The notes under the pieces are model-generated. The model did no database searches. It had not been told where the DNA came from and worked only from the letters and a program-made list of their open reading frames with translations. The position numbers were made by a program, and so were the translations under genes. Positions 32,173 to 38,910 of a stretch of 38,910 bases of DNA are shown here, in pieces (position 1 is the first letter of the stretch; the number at the start of each line of letters is the position of its first letter). The DNA is from Streptomyces populi (GTDB lineage Bacteria; Actinomycetota; Actinomycetes; Streptomycetales; Streptomycetaceae), in assembly GCF_002911015.1 (NCBI RefSeq), contig NZ_KZ626919.1, positions 1 to 38,910 of the forward strand, written 5' to 3'.

Positions 32173-32899
32173 ACAGCGTCGTCGGGGAGGCCCGCGAGAA
32201 CGGCTGCAACGGCTTCTGCCGCACTGTCCGACTCCTGTTGTCGGCCGTCGGCGAACCGCACCCGACAACGGCCGTTCCCGATCGGCATGGCCCCCGGCAG
32301 GTCATTGCAGACGGGTGGCGCGGCCCGTCGGCTGAAGGTGAGCCAATACGTGCTCCGCCCCGGCGACAGGGCCCGGAGCCGCTCCTGCTGGAAAGCGGCC
32401 TCCACGAGATCGTGCAGCGCCGTGTCCGGCATGCGCGCGGCAGCCTCGCGCAGTTGGCGCCACCTCACCGCCACGGCCTCAGCCTCCCCACGCTCATGGG
32501 CCTCGGCCAGCTCCCAGGTCTTCAGAAAGGGGAACTGCGCGACGAGTTCCCGGACCCGGGGGCCCGCAGCCAGGAGTGCAACGTCTCGACCACCGCGGTC
32601 AGGTCCGGGGTGCTGCCGGAAGCCATGCGGACATCACCGATCCCGCAGTCGACGATGAAGCAGCGCTCGCTGAGGGCCATATGGGCATTCGCCCGGTGGC
32701 CGTCGGATTCCACCCGGGCAGCCACATAGCGCCACCCCGGTGAGGACGTCAGCCCGACCACGAGCCCGTGGCCCGCGCGATCGGCCGCCGCCCGCAGGAC
32801 GTTCCGCAGCGAACCCGCCCGGACGACCTCGGGATAGAGCGTCACGTACGCGTACATCGGATCGTTGGGCGCTGCGGCGCCGCCAAGCCGTTCGGACAT
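32160..32899 (-). pseudogene. DUF6193 family gene with a single frameshift
   Basis: The minus-strand frame from ATG 32899 reads MYAYVTLYPEVVRAGSLRNV, ALSERCFIVDCGIGDVRMAS and DLTAVVETLHSWL, then runs into nonsense and stops at 32522. In the next frame the same protein continues as RVRELVAQFPFLKTWELAEA, RWRQLREAAARMPDTALHDL and STYWLTFSRRAAPP to a TGA at 32160. Together they form one DUF6193 protein of about 245 residues. The break is near 32557-32566, at a G5/C5 run, and fits loss of one base. The family occurs in Streptomyces and has been linked by name to natural-product biosynthesis, but the function is unknown. It could be a true pseudogene or a sequence error. Confidence 0.7.
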
Positions 32900-33047
32900 G
32901 GGATCGAGTCTGACAGGCTGGCACACCGCCTTCACCGCTTCCTCCGTATGCCCCCAGGACGGGTTCGGCCTCGTCGACGTCCGTCCGTCCGTCCGGGAAC
33001 GGGCAGACCGCTGCCTCGGTGCCGTGACCCGGGAGAACACCGCCGGG

Positions 33048-33260
33048 GCGGTGCGGCCCGAGCACTGCCTGCACGGCACCGAAGGACCCCACTTCACCCC
33101 GGGCGAGAAGCCGGTGGTGTTCGGGATGGACGGCTGACGGCTGGGGCCCGCCGTGTGCCGGGACGCCGCGGTGTCGGAGCACGCGGCACGGACCGCAGCG
33201 CTGGGCATCGACGCGTACGTCGCCGGCACGCTCTACCGAGAGGACCCGAACACGGCAGTG
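33048..33260 (+). pseudogene. Carbon-nitrogen hydrolase (nitrilase) remnant with in-frame stop
   Basis: One plus-strand frame reads RPEHCLHGTEGPHFTPGEKP and VVFGMDG, then a TGA at 33135-33137, then RLGPAVCRDAAVSEHAARTA and LGIDAYVAGTLYRED. This is the central part of a nitrilase-superfamily amidohydrolase; CRD holds the catalytic Cys and the HLHG-FTPGE part is the region around the catalytic Lys, which here reads His (EHCLHG). Start, N-terminal Glu motif and C-terminus are not recognisable. The stop codon is a CGA-to-TGA type change in an otherwise continuous frame. The rest of 32900-33591 shows no gene. Confidence 0.55.
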
Positions 33261-33591
33261 ATGTCGTCGGGGATGTCGACGGCCCGGGAAGCGCCGCGGT
33301 TCGAGAACCGGTACGCCCCGGCCACCAGCACCGCTCCACCCACGATGTCGCCCGAGACAGGGTGCCGCCTTCGCGTGCTGCCCGGCCGCAGGACCGAGAG
33401 CGCCCTCGGTGTGACGGCCATGGCCCGACCGGCTCCGTCGGCCGATCCGCTCGACCTCGACGGTCATCTCGAGCTGTTGGACGACCCGTTCTCCGGTGTC
33501 GTGATCGACCGGGGGAGGATCGTACCGCCGGACGACCCTGGACCGGGCGCGCGCTCGCGCCCCGACAGCGAGAACACCTGGGAGAACTGAC

Positions 33592-34551
33592 ATGCAATTC
33601 CGCTGCGCCGTACTCGACGACTTCCAGAACGTGGCGAGCAGGTACGCCGACTGGTCGACGCTGCGCGACCGGGTGGAGGTCGTCTCCTTCACCGAGCACT
33701 TCGCCACCGAGGACGAACTGGCCGCGGCGCTGGCCGACTTCGACTTCGTGGTCACCCTGCGCGAGCGCGTGCCCTTCCCGGCCTCGCTGCTGAACCGGCT
33801 GCCCCGCCTGAAGCTGCTGATCGCCTCCGGCATGCGCAACTCGGTGATCGACCACGCGGCCGCGAAGGCGGGCGGCGTCACCGTGTGCGGGACCCAGAGC
33901 TCCTCGACACCGCCGCTCGAACTCACCTGGGCCCTGCTGCTCGGCCTCGCCCGCGGCATCGTCCAGGAGAGCAGCGCCCTGAGGAACGGCGGCCCCTGGC
34001 AGTCCACCGTCGGCGCAGACCTGGACGGCCGCACGCTCGGCCTGCTCGGGCTGGGCAGGATCGGCAGCCGGGTGGCCCAGGTCGGACTGGCCTTCGGCAT
34101 GAAGGTCACCGCCTGGAGCCAGAACCTCACCAGGGAACGCGCGAACGAGTTCGGCGTCGAACTCGCCTCCTCCAAGGAGGAGTTGCTCAGCAGCAGTGAC
34201 TTCGTCTCCGTCCACCTCGCACTGGGTGACCGCACCCGGGGCCTGCTCGGCGCCGCCGAACTCGCCCTGCTCAAGCCCACCGCCTTCCTGATCAACACCT
34301 CGCGGGCCGCGATCGTCGACCAGGACGCCCTGCTCGCCGCGCTGCACGAGGGCCGCATCGCCGGCGCCGGCATCGACGTCTTCGACGTCGAGCCGCTGCC
34401 TGCCGACCACCCGATGCGCACCGCGCCGCGACTGCTCGCCACCCCGCATCTCGGCTACGTGTCCCGCGCCAACTACGAGCGCTACTACGGCCAGGCCGTG
34501 GAGAACATCCAGGCCTACCTCGACGGCGCCCCGGTCCGCGTCCTCGGCTGA
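33592..34551 (+). CDS. D-2-hydroxyacid dehydrogenase family protein
   Basis: A 319-residue cytoplasmic NAD-dependent oxidoreductase that reduces 2-oxoacids to D-2-hydroxyacids or the reverse. The Rossmann motif is LGLLGLGRIGSRVAQVGLAF. The catalytic Arg is in INTSRAAIVDQDAL, the Glu in GIDVFDVEPLP, and the His in ATPHLGYVSRANYE. The substrate-domain loop GMRNSVIDHAAAKAGGVTVC is typical of the phosphoglycerate-dehydrogenase-like subgroup. Length is normal and all key residues are present, in contrast to the decayed neighbours. The ATG at 33592 has GGGAGAA about 6 bases upstream. A strong terminator follows directly. Exact substrate cannot be told. Confidence 0.93.
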   Translation: MQFRCAVLDDFQNVASRYADWSTLRDRVEVVSFTEHFATEDELAAALADFDFVVTLRERVPFPASLLNRLPRLKLLIASGMRNSVIDHAAAKAGGVTVCGTQSSSTPPLELTWALLLGLARGIVQESSALRNGGPWQSTVGADLDGRTLGLLGLGRIGSRVAQVGLAFGMKVTAWSQNLTRERANEFGVELASSKEELLSSSDFVSVHLALGDRTRGLLGAAELALLKPTAFLINTSRAAIVDQDALLAALHEGRIAGAGIDVFDVEPLPADHPMRTAPRLLATPHLGYVSRANYERYYGQAVENIQAYLDGAPVRVLG

Positions 34552-34562
34552 CCTGCCGCCGT

Positions 34563-34596
34563 GGGCCCCGGCGGCCGTGCGGCCGCCGGGCCCTTT
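34563..34596 (+). terminator. Strong intrinsic terminator after D-2-hydroxyacid dehydrogenase
   Basis: GGGCCCCGGCGGCCG (34563-34577) pairs with CGGCCGCCGGGCCC (34580-34593) around a two-base turn with one bulged C, and is followed by TTT. It begins 12 bases after the dehydrogenase stop. Confidence 0.8.
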
Positions 34597-34799
34597 CCCG
34601 CCCCGACGTTCCCGCACGATCGGGGACCACCACCGTGAGCGTGTCCCGCCGCATGACGTAACCCGGCGGATGTGAACGCGTCCCGGGCCGGTGCCCGGGC
34701 CGCGACCGGTCCCCCGTTCCGGCCACGGCCCGGCAGGTGTGGAGGTGGGCCGTCCGGCGGTCGGCAGCAGCCGCCGGTGGTGGGCCCGCTCGTCCGCCC

Positions 34800-35025
34800 C
34801 GGCAACGGTGACCCGGCGGGGACAGCAGAGGCCGGCTGCTCGGCCGGGGCGTCGGCGTCGGCCTTGACGACATGCACCTCCCAGGGTTCCTTGCCGGGGC
34901 CGTGGACCCAGTCCTTGTCCTGGAGGGCGTAGCAGCAGGTGGCGTCACTCTCCTCGACCGCCGCCGGCCCGGCGTCGGCAAGGCGGGACGTTGCCGCGGG
35001 GACCTGTTCCCGCGCGTCGGCGTCA
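34800..35025 (-). pseudogene. ArsI/CadI-type metalloenzyme C-terminal remnant
   Basis: A minus-strand frame reads REQVPAATSRLADAGPAAVE, then ATCCYALQDKDWVHGPGKEP and WEVHVVKADADAPAE. This is the second half of the ArsI/CadI VOC metalloenzyme family, with the adjacent cysteine pair before YALQDKxWV and the Glu of PWE. The first half and a start are absent; upstream sequence in this frame is Arg/Gly-rich. No other arsenic-resistance gene is nearby, so this is an isolated leftover of a heavy-metal resistance operon. The rest of 34600-35237 shows no gene. Confidence 0.6.
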
Positions 35026-35237
35026 CGCCCGCGCCCAAGGACCGTCACACCACTCCGAAGGCCCGCGGCACCGCCCGGACCGGTGCGCGGGTCGACCGAA
35101 AGTCGCGGCCCCGGCCTCCGCCGGACCGGGCCACGTTTCCCTGCTTGCCAGGGGCGATCACGCCGCCGTACAGTCCCTGCACCCGGCTTGTCCGGCCGCT
35201 TCGTCCATCCCCTTTGAGCACATGAGGAGCGCCCGGT

Positions 35238-35879
35238 ATGACGGGTGTACTGGCGGTCGCAGGCGGCACCGCATCCGGCAAGTCCACCCTTGCCGAAGCC
35301 CTGTCGCTGCAGTGTCCCGAGAGCATCGCGCTGATCCATCTGGACGACTACTACGTGCCCGCGCACGACCCCCTGAAGGGTGTGTGGACGGTCAGTGCCG
35401 ACGGGCATGCCGTCCTCGACTGGAACCATCCGGGGTCGATCGACGAGACAGCGGTGACACGCGCCATCGACGCGGCGCTGCTGCGCCCCGGCGTGCTGCT
35501 GGTGGTGGTCGAGGGCCTGTTCGCGCTGTCACTGCCGTCCGTGGTCCGGCGGGCGGCGTGGCGGGTGTACGTCGACACCCCCGACGACATACGCCTGGCC
35601 CGCAAGATCCTCCGGAAGATCGAGGCACAGCGGCAGGACCCCCGGCTGTCCCTGCGCAACTATCTGCAGACCGGCAGGGACCGCCACGCGGCCCACGTCG
35701 CGCCCTCCAGGTCAGCGGCCGATCTGGTCGTGGACGGGACCGCGAGCGAGGCGGAGATGCTGGCGGCCGTCATGCCGCTGATCGGGCCGGCCCTCACCCC
35801 GCTGCCCGCGGCGCCCTCGCGGGCACGGGGGGTGCGCGGCGCGACCCGTACCCCCGGGATCCCGGTGTTCGCCCTGTGA
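35238..35879 (+). CDS. Uridine kinase-like P-loop kinase
   Basis: A 213-residue cytoplasmic kinase of the uridine kinase/phosphoribulokinase family. Walker A is GGTASGKST at residues 9-17, followed by IALIHLDDYYVPAHDPLKGV with the acidic DDYY motif, and DWNHPGSIDETA, the usual DWxHPxSxD pattern for substrate binding. Then come VVVEGLFAL and the lid RKILRKIEAQRQDPRLSLRN. It would transfer phosphate from ATP to a nucleoside or related small molecule. The last 35 residues (ALTPLPAAPSRARGVRG and on) are a low-complexity tail. The ATG at 35238 has GAGGAG about 9 bases upstream. A palindromic hairpin follows. Confidence 0.9.
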   Translation: MTGVLAVAGGTASGKSTLAEALSLQCPESIALIHLDDYYVPAHDPLKGVWTVSADGHAVLDWNHPGSIDETAVTRAIDAALLRPGVLLVVVEGLFALSLPSVVRRAAWRVYVDTPDDIRLARKILRKIEAQRQDPRLSLRNYLQTGRDRHAAHVAPSRSAADLVVDGTASEAEMLAAVMPLIGPALTPLPAAPSRARGVRGATRTPGIPVFAL

Positions 35880-35915
35880 CGCACCCGGGGGGACCGGCCC
35901 CGGGGAGGGACGCCG

Positions 35916-35942
35916 CGTGATCACGCTTCCGGCGTGATCACG
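35916..35942. terminator. CGTGATCACGC hairpin between convergent genes
   Basis: CGTGATCACGC (35916-35926) pairs perfectly with GCGTGATCACG (35932-35942) around TTCCG. Each arm is itself the palindrome CGTGATCACG. It lies between the convergent kinase and PucR genes and is most likely a two-way terminator; two identical palindromes could instead be protein sites. Confidence 0.65.
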
Positions 35943-36044
35943 TCCAGCGAGCCCGTCGTCGACCACGCCGCCGCGCACCGGCCCGGCCGGCCGGGTTGCC
36001 ACCGTCCTGCTCTCGGACGCGGTCGTGGACGGTCGAAGAACGCG

Positions 36045-37184
36045 TCAGACGACCCGAGGACCGACCGCCAGCGTCAGCTCAAGGACCCGGTGCGGCGACC
36101 CGAGATCCGGAAACAGCTCCCGCAGCTGCGACATCCGGTACCGGACGGTCTGGGGATGGACGAACAACGCCGCCGCCACCTCGTCCCGCCTGCCCTGGTG
36201 CAGCAGCCACGCCCGCAACGTCTCCTCCAGCCGCCGCGCGGTCGCGACGGGCAAGGTCCGCAACGGTGCGAGGGCTCGGGCGCGCAGGTCCGCGAACGCG
36301 TCCGCGTCGGCGCTCAGCACCAGCTCGGGCAGGTGGTCCTCGGTGTCGCGGATGTCGGAGGAGAGGGAGCGCGCACGGACGGCTCGTGCGTACGAGGCGG
36401 ACGCACGAATCCATGGCCGGGCCGGGCCGACCACGGCGGTGCGCTCGGTCAGCTGCCGCAGGAGATGTGATCGGTCGGCATCGGGGACGAGCAGCACACC
36501 GGTGGCGTCCGGCAGATCGTCGAGGACGAGGGTGCTCGGGTCGAACGCACGGTAGGCGGGCCGGGCCTGGGCGGCGGGCAGCAGGACCGCGGTCAGCGAG
36601 ACCGGAGGCTGCCACCCGGCCCGTTGGGCAGAGGCCAGCAGCACGTCCGGGCTCGCGCCGGCGAGGAGGTCGCGGGCCAGCTGCTCCAGGTGGCGCTCGT
36701 GATCCCTGCCCCGGGCGGCCAGTTCGTCGGCGTGGCCCGCGGCGCTCGCGGCGGAGAGCTCGTCGATGTACGCGAAGGTCAGCTCGGCGAACTTGGCGAC
36801 CTCGGCGGCGGGCAGCCCCGCGGGTACGGCACCCGCCGCCAGGCATCGCCAGGCCACGCGGGCACCGACGCGGTAGGCGCTGAGCAGGGCGTCCATCGAA
36901 CGGCCGTCGCGGACCTCGCCGCGGCCCAGCTCGTAGGCCGCGTCACCGCCGTCGCCGCCCGTGGCGTTACCGCTCGCGAGGTCCAGGTAGTGCCCCAGGG
37001 CGGTGCGGACGGCTCGGCGGATGGTGGCGCCCATGTGGCCCGTGAGGGCGTTGGCGTAGGGAGGGACCTCGTCGATGATCGCCTGGACGACCTCGTCGGC
37101 GGTGGCCTTCAGCCCGGCCCGAAGTACGGTGACCGTCGTCTCGTCCAGGGCCAGCTCACTGGCCCTCCGCATCACATGGTTCAC
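36045..37184 (-). CDS. PucR-family transcriptional regulator
   Basis: A 379-residue regulator. The C-terminal PucR-type HTH is clear: LEETLRAWLLHQGRRDEVAA, then ALFVHPQTVRYRMSQLRELF. The N-terminal half is a helical domain (VVQAIIDEVPPYANALTGHM, ELGRGEVRDGRSMDALLSAY, AELTFAYIDELSAASAAGHA) and the middle is a GGDEF-like degenerate segment usual in CdaR/PucR proteins (VSLTAVLLPAAQARPAYRAF). It should bind DNA in response to an unknown signal. It is divergent from the ferredoxin reductase/desaturase pair with 86 bases between, so that operon is its likely target. Length and motifs are normal. The ATG at 37184 is followed by further starts (ATG at 37172). Confidence 0.9.
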   Translation of the reverse strand: MNHVMRRASELALDETTVTVLRAGLKATADEVVQAIIDEVPPYANALTGHMGATIRRAVRTALGHYLDLASGNATGGDGGDAAYELGRGEVRDGRSMDALLSAYRVGARVAWRCLAAGAVPAGLPAAEVAKFAELTFAYIDELSAASAAGHADELAARGRDHERHLEQLARDLLAGASPDVLLASAQRAGWQPPVSLTAVLLPAAQARPAYRAFDPSTLVLDDLPDATGVLLVPDADRSHLLRQLTERTAVVGPARPWIRASASYARAVRARSLSSDIRDTEDHLPELVLSADADAFADLRARALAPLRTLPVATARRLEETLRAWLLHQGRRDEVAAALFVHPQTVRYRMSQLRELFPDLGSPHRVLELTLAVGPRVV

Positions 37185-37270
37185 GATTTATTCCCTGCGA
37201 ACAATTCTGCCGACCAGATTTACGTCCTTCGGTCAGGACTTTACGCCCTGAGGCACAGCAAGCTGGAGCC
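37185..37270. promoter_or_regulatory. Divergent promoter region of PucR gene and reductase/desaturase operon
   Basis: This 86-base region is relatively AT-rich (ATTTATTCCCTGCGAACAAT near 37187). It must hold promoters for both directions. GTCCTTCGGTCAGGAC (37223-37238) contains the arms GTCCT and AGGAC around six bases and is a candidate regulator site, possibly for PucR itself. Exact -10/-35 boxes could not be fixed. Confidence 0.45.
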
Positions 37271-38326
37271 ATGACGAGTACAGCCCTCCGCAGCAGGGCG
37301 TGGAAGATGCTCGAGATGGTCACGACGCCGCTGCTGCCGTCGGACTACCTCGACCTGGTCAGCCCGCTGCGCGCGGGCGCCGACCTGCGGGGGCGCATCG
37401 AGGCCGTGCACCCCGAGACAGCTGACGCCGCGACCATCGTGATCAGACCTGGACGGGGCTGGCGCGGTCACAGAGCCGGTCAGTACGTGCGGATCGGGGT
37501 CGACGTCGACGGGGTGCGCCTGTGGCGTGCCTACTCCATCACCTCGCCGACGAACCGCCAGGACGGCCGCTTCACGATCACCGTGAAGGCGATCCCCGAC
37601 GGCAAGGTCAGCAACCACCTGGTCCGCAGGGCGACACCGGGCACGCTGATCCAGCTCGACCAGGCGACCGGTGACTTCGTGCTGCCGCAGGCCAAGCCCG
37701 CCAAGGTGCTCTACCTGACGGCCGGCAGCGGCATCACGCCGGTGATGGGCATGCTGCGCGACACCGGGTTCGACGACGTCGTCATGGTCCACTGCGCGCC
37801 CCGGCCGCAGGACGTGATCTTCCGAGGCGATCTGCACGACCTGGTCGCGGACAAGAAGCTGCGGCTCACCGAGGTGCACACCGACACGGACGGCATGCTC
37901 GACATCGCCCGTCTCGACGAACTCGTGCCCGACTGGGCCGAGCGCGAGACCTGGGCCTGCGGGCCCGCGGGCCTGCTCGACGCCGCCGAAGCGCACTGGA
38001 CCGAGCACGGCGTCCATGAGCGTCTGCACACCGAACGCTTCCGCCCCGGCATCGTCGTGGCCGGCGACGGCGGCGAGGTCACGTTCAGCACCACGGGCAA
38101 GACCGTCGACGCGGACGGCGCCACGCCGTTGCTGGACGTCGGTGAAGAGGCCGGCGTGCTCATGCCCTCCGGGTGCCGCATGGGCATCTGCTTCGGCTGC
38201 GTCACGCCGCTCAAGGCGGGCGCCGTACGCGACCTGCGCACCGGTGACATCACCGAGGCCGAGCCGGGCGTCCTCATCCAGACCTGCGTGTCCGCCGCCG
38301 CGGGCCCCTGCGACATCGAACGGTAG
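37271..38326 (+). CDS. Ferredoxin reductase with C-terminal [2Fe-2S] domain
   Basis: A 351-residue flavoprotein that passes electrons from NAD(P)H through FAD to a plant-type [2Fe-2S] cluster. The FAD site is RAYSITSP, with HRAGQYVRIGVDVDGV before it; the NAD(P) site is YLTAGSGITPVMGML and ends CGPAGLLDAAE. The cluster ligands are in SGCRMGICFGC (Cys-x4-Cys-x2-Cys) and a fourth Cys in LIQTCVSAA. Layout equals the mycobacterial oxidoreductase Rv3230c, which feeds the DesA3 stearoyl-CoA desaturase. It precedes the desaturase by only 7 bases, strongly indicating the same electron-transfer pair. The PucR regulator is divergent. The ATG at 37271 is used; its ribosome-binding site is modest. Confidence 0.93.
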   Translation: MTSTALRSRAWKMLEMVTTPLLPSDYLDLVSPLRAGADLRGRIEAVHPETADAATIVIRPGRGWRGHRAGQYVRIGVDVDGVRLWRAYSITSPTNRQDGRFTITVKAIPDGKVSNHLVRRATPGTLIQLDQATGDFVLPQAKPAKVLYLTAGSGITPVMGMLRDTGFDDVVMVHCAPRPQDVIFRGDLHDLVADKKLRLTEVHTDTDGMLDIARLDELVPDWAERETWACGPAGLLDAAEAHWTEHGVHERLHTERFRPGIVVAGDGGEVTFSTTGKTVDADGATPLLDVGEEAGVLMPSGCRMGICFGCVTPLKAGAVRDLRTGDITEAEPGVLIQTCVSAAAGPCDIER

Positions 38327-38333
38327 GAACACC

Positions 38334-38910
38334 TTGACCGCCATCGACCCCACCGCCCACCTCACCGCGGAGCAGATCGAGGAGCTCGGCCGCGAGCTGG
38401 ACGCGATCCGCGACGAGGTCATCGCCAGCCGCGGTGAGAAGGACGCCGCCTACATCCGCAAGGTCATCTCGGCGCAGCGCAAACTCGAGCTGGCCAGCAG
38501 GGGCGTACTGCTGTTCTCGTTCTTCCCGCCGGCCTGGCTGCTCGGCACCGCCGGACTGTCCGTGGCGAAGATCATGGACAACATGGAGATCGGCCACAAC
38601 ATCCTGCACGGCCAGTGGGACTGGATGCGGGACCCGAAGATCCACTCCACCACCTGGGAGTGGGACCACGTCTCGCCGTCCGACCAGTGGAAGCACTCGC
38701 ACAACGAGCTGCACCACACGTACACCAACGTGATCGGCAAGGACAACGACCTCGGCTACGGCATCATGCGCGTCGACGAGGACCAGAAGTGGCACCCGTT
38801 CCACCTCGGCCAGCCGCTGTGGAACTTCATCAACGCCTGCTTCTTCGAGTACGGCATCGCGGCGTACGACCTGGAGCTCGGCAAGAACCTGCACAAGCGG
38901 CGCCGCAAGA
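38334..38910 (+). CDS. Fatty-acid desaturase (DesA3-like), partial at right edge
   Basis: A TTG at 38334 with AGGA 6 bases upstream opens a frame that runs to the window end without a stop, about 192 codons. The product reads TAIDPTAHLTAEQIEELGRE, then a hydrophobic stretch GVLLFSFFPPAWLLGTAGLS, and the histidine boxes GHNILHG and HSHNELHHT that bind the di-iron centre of membrane acyl desaturases. The third His box lies beyond the edge. Between the boxes the spacing matches the DesA3/acyl-CoA delta-9 desaturase group rather than soluble desaturases. It follows the ferredoxin reductase by 7 bases and presumably takes electrons from it to introduce a double bond in fatty acyl chains at the membrane. 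Confidence 0.92.
   Translation, partial: MTAIDPTAHLTAEQIEELGRELDAIRDEVIASRGEKDAAYIRKVISAQRKLELASRGVLLFSFFPPAWLLGTAGLSVAKIMDNMEIGHNILHGQWDWMRDPKIHSTTWEWDHVSPSDQWKHSHNELHHTYTNVIGKDNDLGYGIMRVDEDQKWHPFHLGQPLWNFINACFFEYGIAAYDLELGKNLHKRRRK

Noticed and set aside
32634..34442. A 602-codon minus-strand frame across the D-2-hydroxyacid dehydrogenase
   Set aside because: Shadow of the plus-strand dehydrogenase, which has its Rossmann and catalytic motifs.
36045..37184. Possible functional GGDEF diguanylate cyclase domain in the PucR protein
   Set aside because: No GGDEF or substitute active-site sequence is visible; the middle region is the usual degenerate CdaR/PucR segment.

Overview
The window reads as chromosomal DNA of a Streptomyces or a close filamentous actinomycete. 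It has very high GC with strong GC bias at third codon positions, many GTG starts and one TTG start, and only two TTA codons that I could find in real genes. Families typical of the genus are present: a secreted phospholipase D, an N-terminal-HTH LuxR/ATPase regulator, DUF5959, DUF6193, an XRE/MmyB regulator beside an SDR, and a PucR regulator beside a ferredoxin reductase/desaturase pair. No rRNA, tRNA or CRISPR array was seen.

Layout. 1-2.3 kb: a helical-repeat protein running off the left edge (minus), preceded by a 29-codon ORF and an IS3 OrfA remnant. 2.3-5.0 kb: an FdhF/YdeP-type molybdopterin oxidoreductase with a small downstream gene (minus); its upstream region is AT-rich and holds two direct repeats 21 bp apart. 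5.4-7.0 kb: secreted phospholipase D (minus) with a TTA codon at position 7. 7.4-10.2 kb: large LuxR-type ATPase regulator (minus), divergent from a short coupled leader ORF, a flavin-type PPOX protein and a DUF1801 protein (plus). 11.5-13.8 kb: a SUKH (SMI1/KNR4) protein and an unknown gene (minus). 13.8-14.4 kb: a small secreted peptidoglycan-binding-like protein.

13.0-23.6 kb looks like an accessory island. It contains decayed remnants of about five transposase types. Embedded among them are a 389-residue GyrB-like protein that has only the ATPase/transducer half and lacks key ATPase residues, a divergent 901-residue NACHT STAND NTPase (bNACHT-like defence candidate), a DUF5959 protein, a ricin-type lectin fragment and a 12-repeat WD40 protein. 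The GyrB-like/NACHT pair is my best candidate for an undescribed conflict or immunity system; functional coupling is inference only.

24.0-29.9 kb: a secreted alpha/beta hydrolase with a palindromic site upstream; a two-gene minus-strand unit of a TTA-containing unknown protein and a NUDIX-like protein (second candidate system); an SDR with an abnormal C-terminal tail; and the divergent XRE regulator. 30.2-35.0 kb is gene-poor and decayed: a TPR/membrane protein, an unknown protein, a truncated VOC gene, a frameshifted DUF6193 gene, a nitrilase remnant with an in-frame stop, an intact D-2-hydroxyacid dehydrogenase and an ArsI/CadI tail. 35.2-38.9 kb returns to ordinary genes: a uridine-kinase-like protein, a PucR regulator, and a divergent ferredoxin reductase and fatty-acid desaturase that probably act together as a desaturation electron-transfer pair. 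The last gene runs off the right edge.

All functional calls come from reading motifs by eye; no database search was run.
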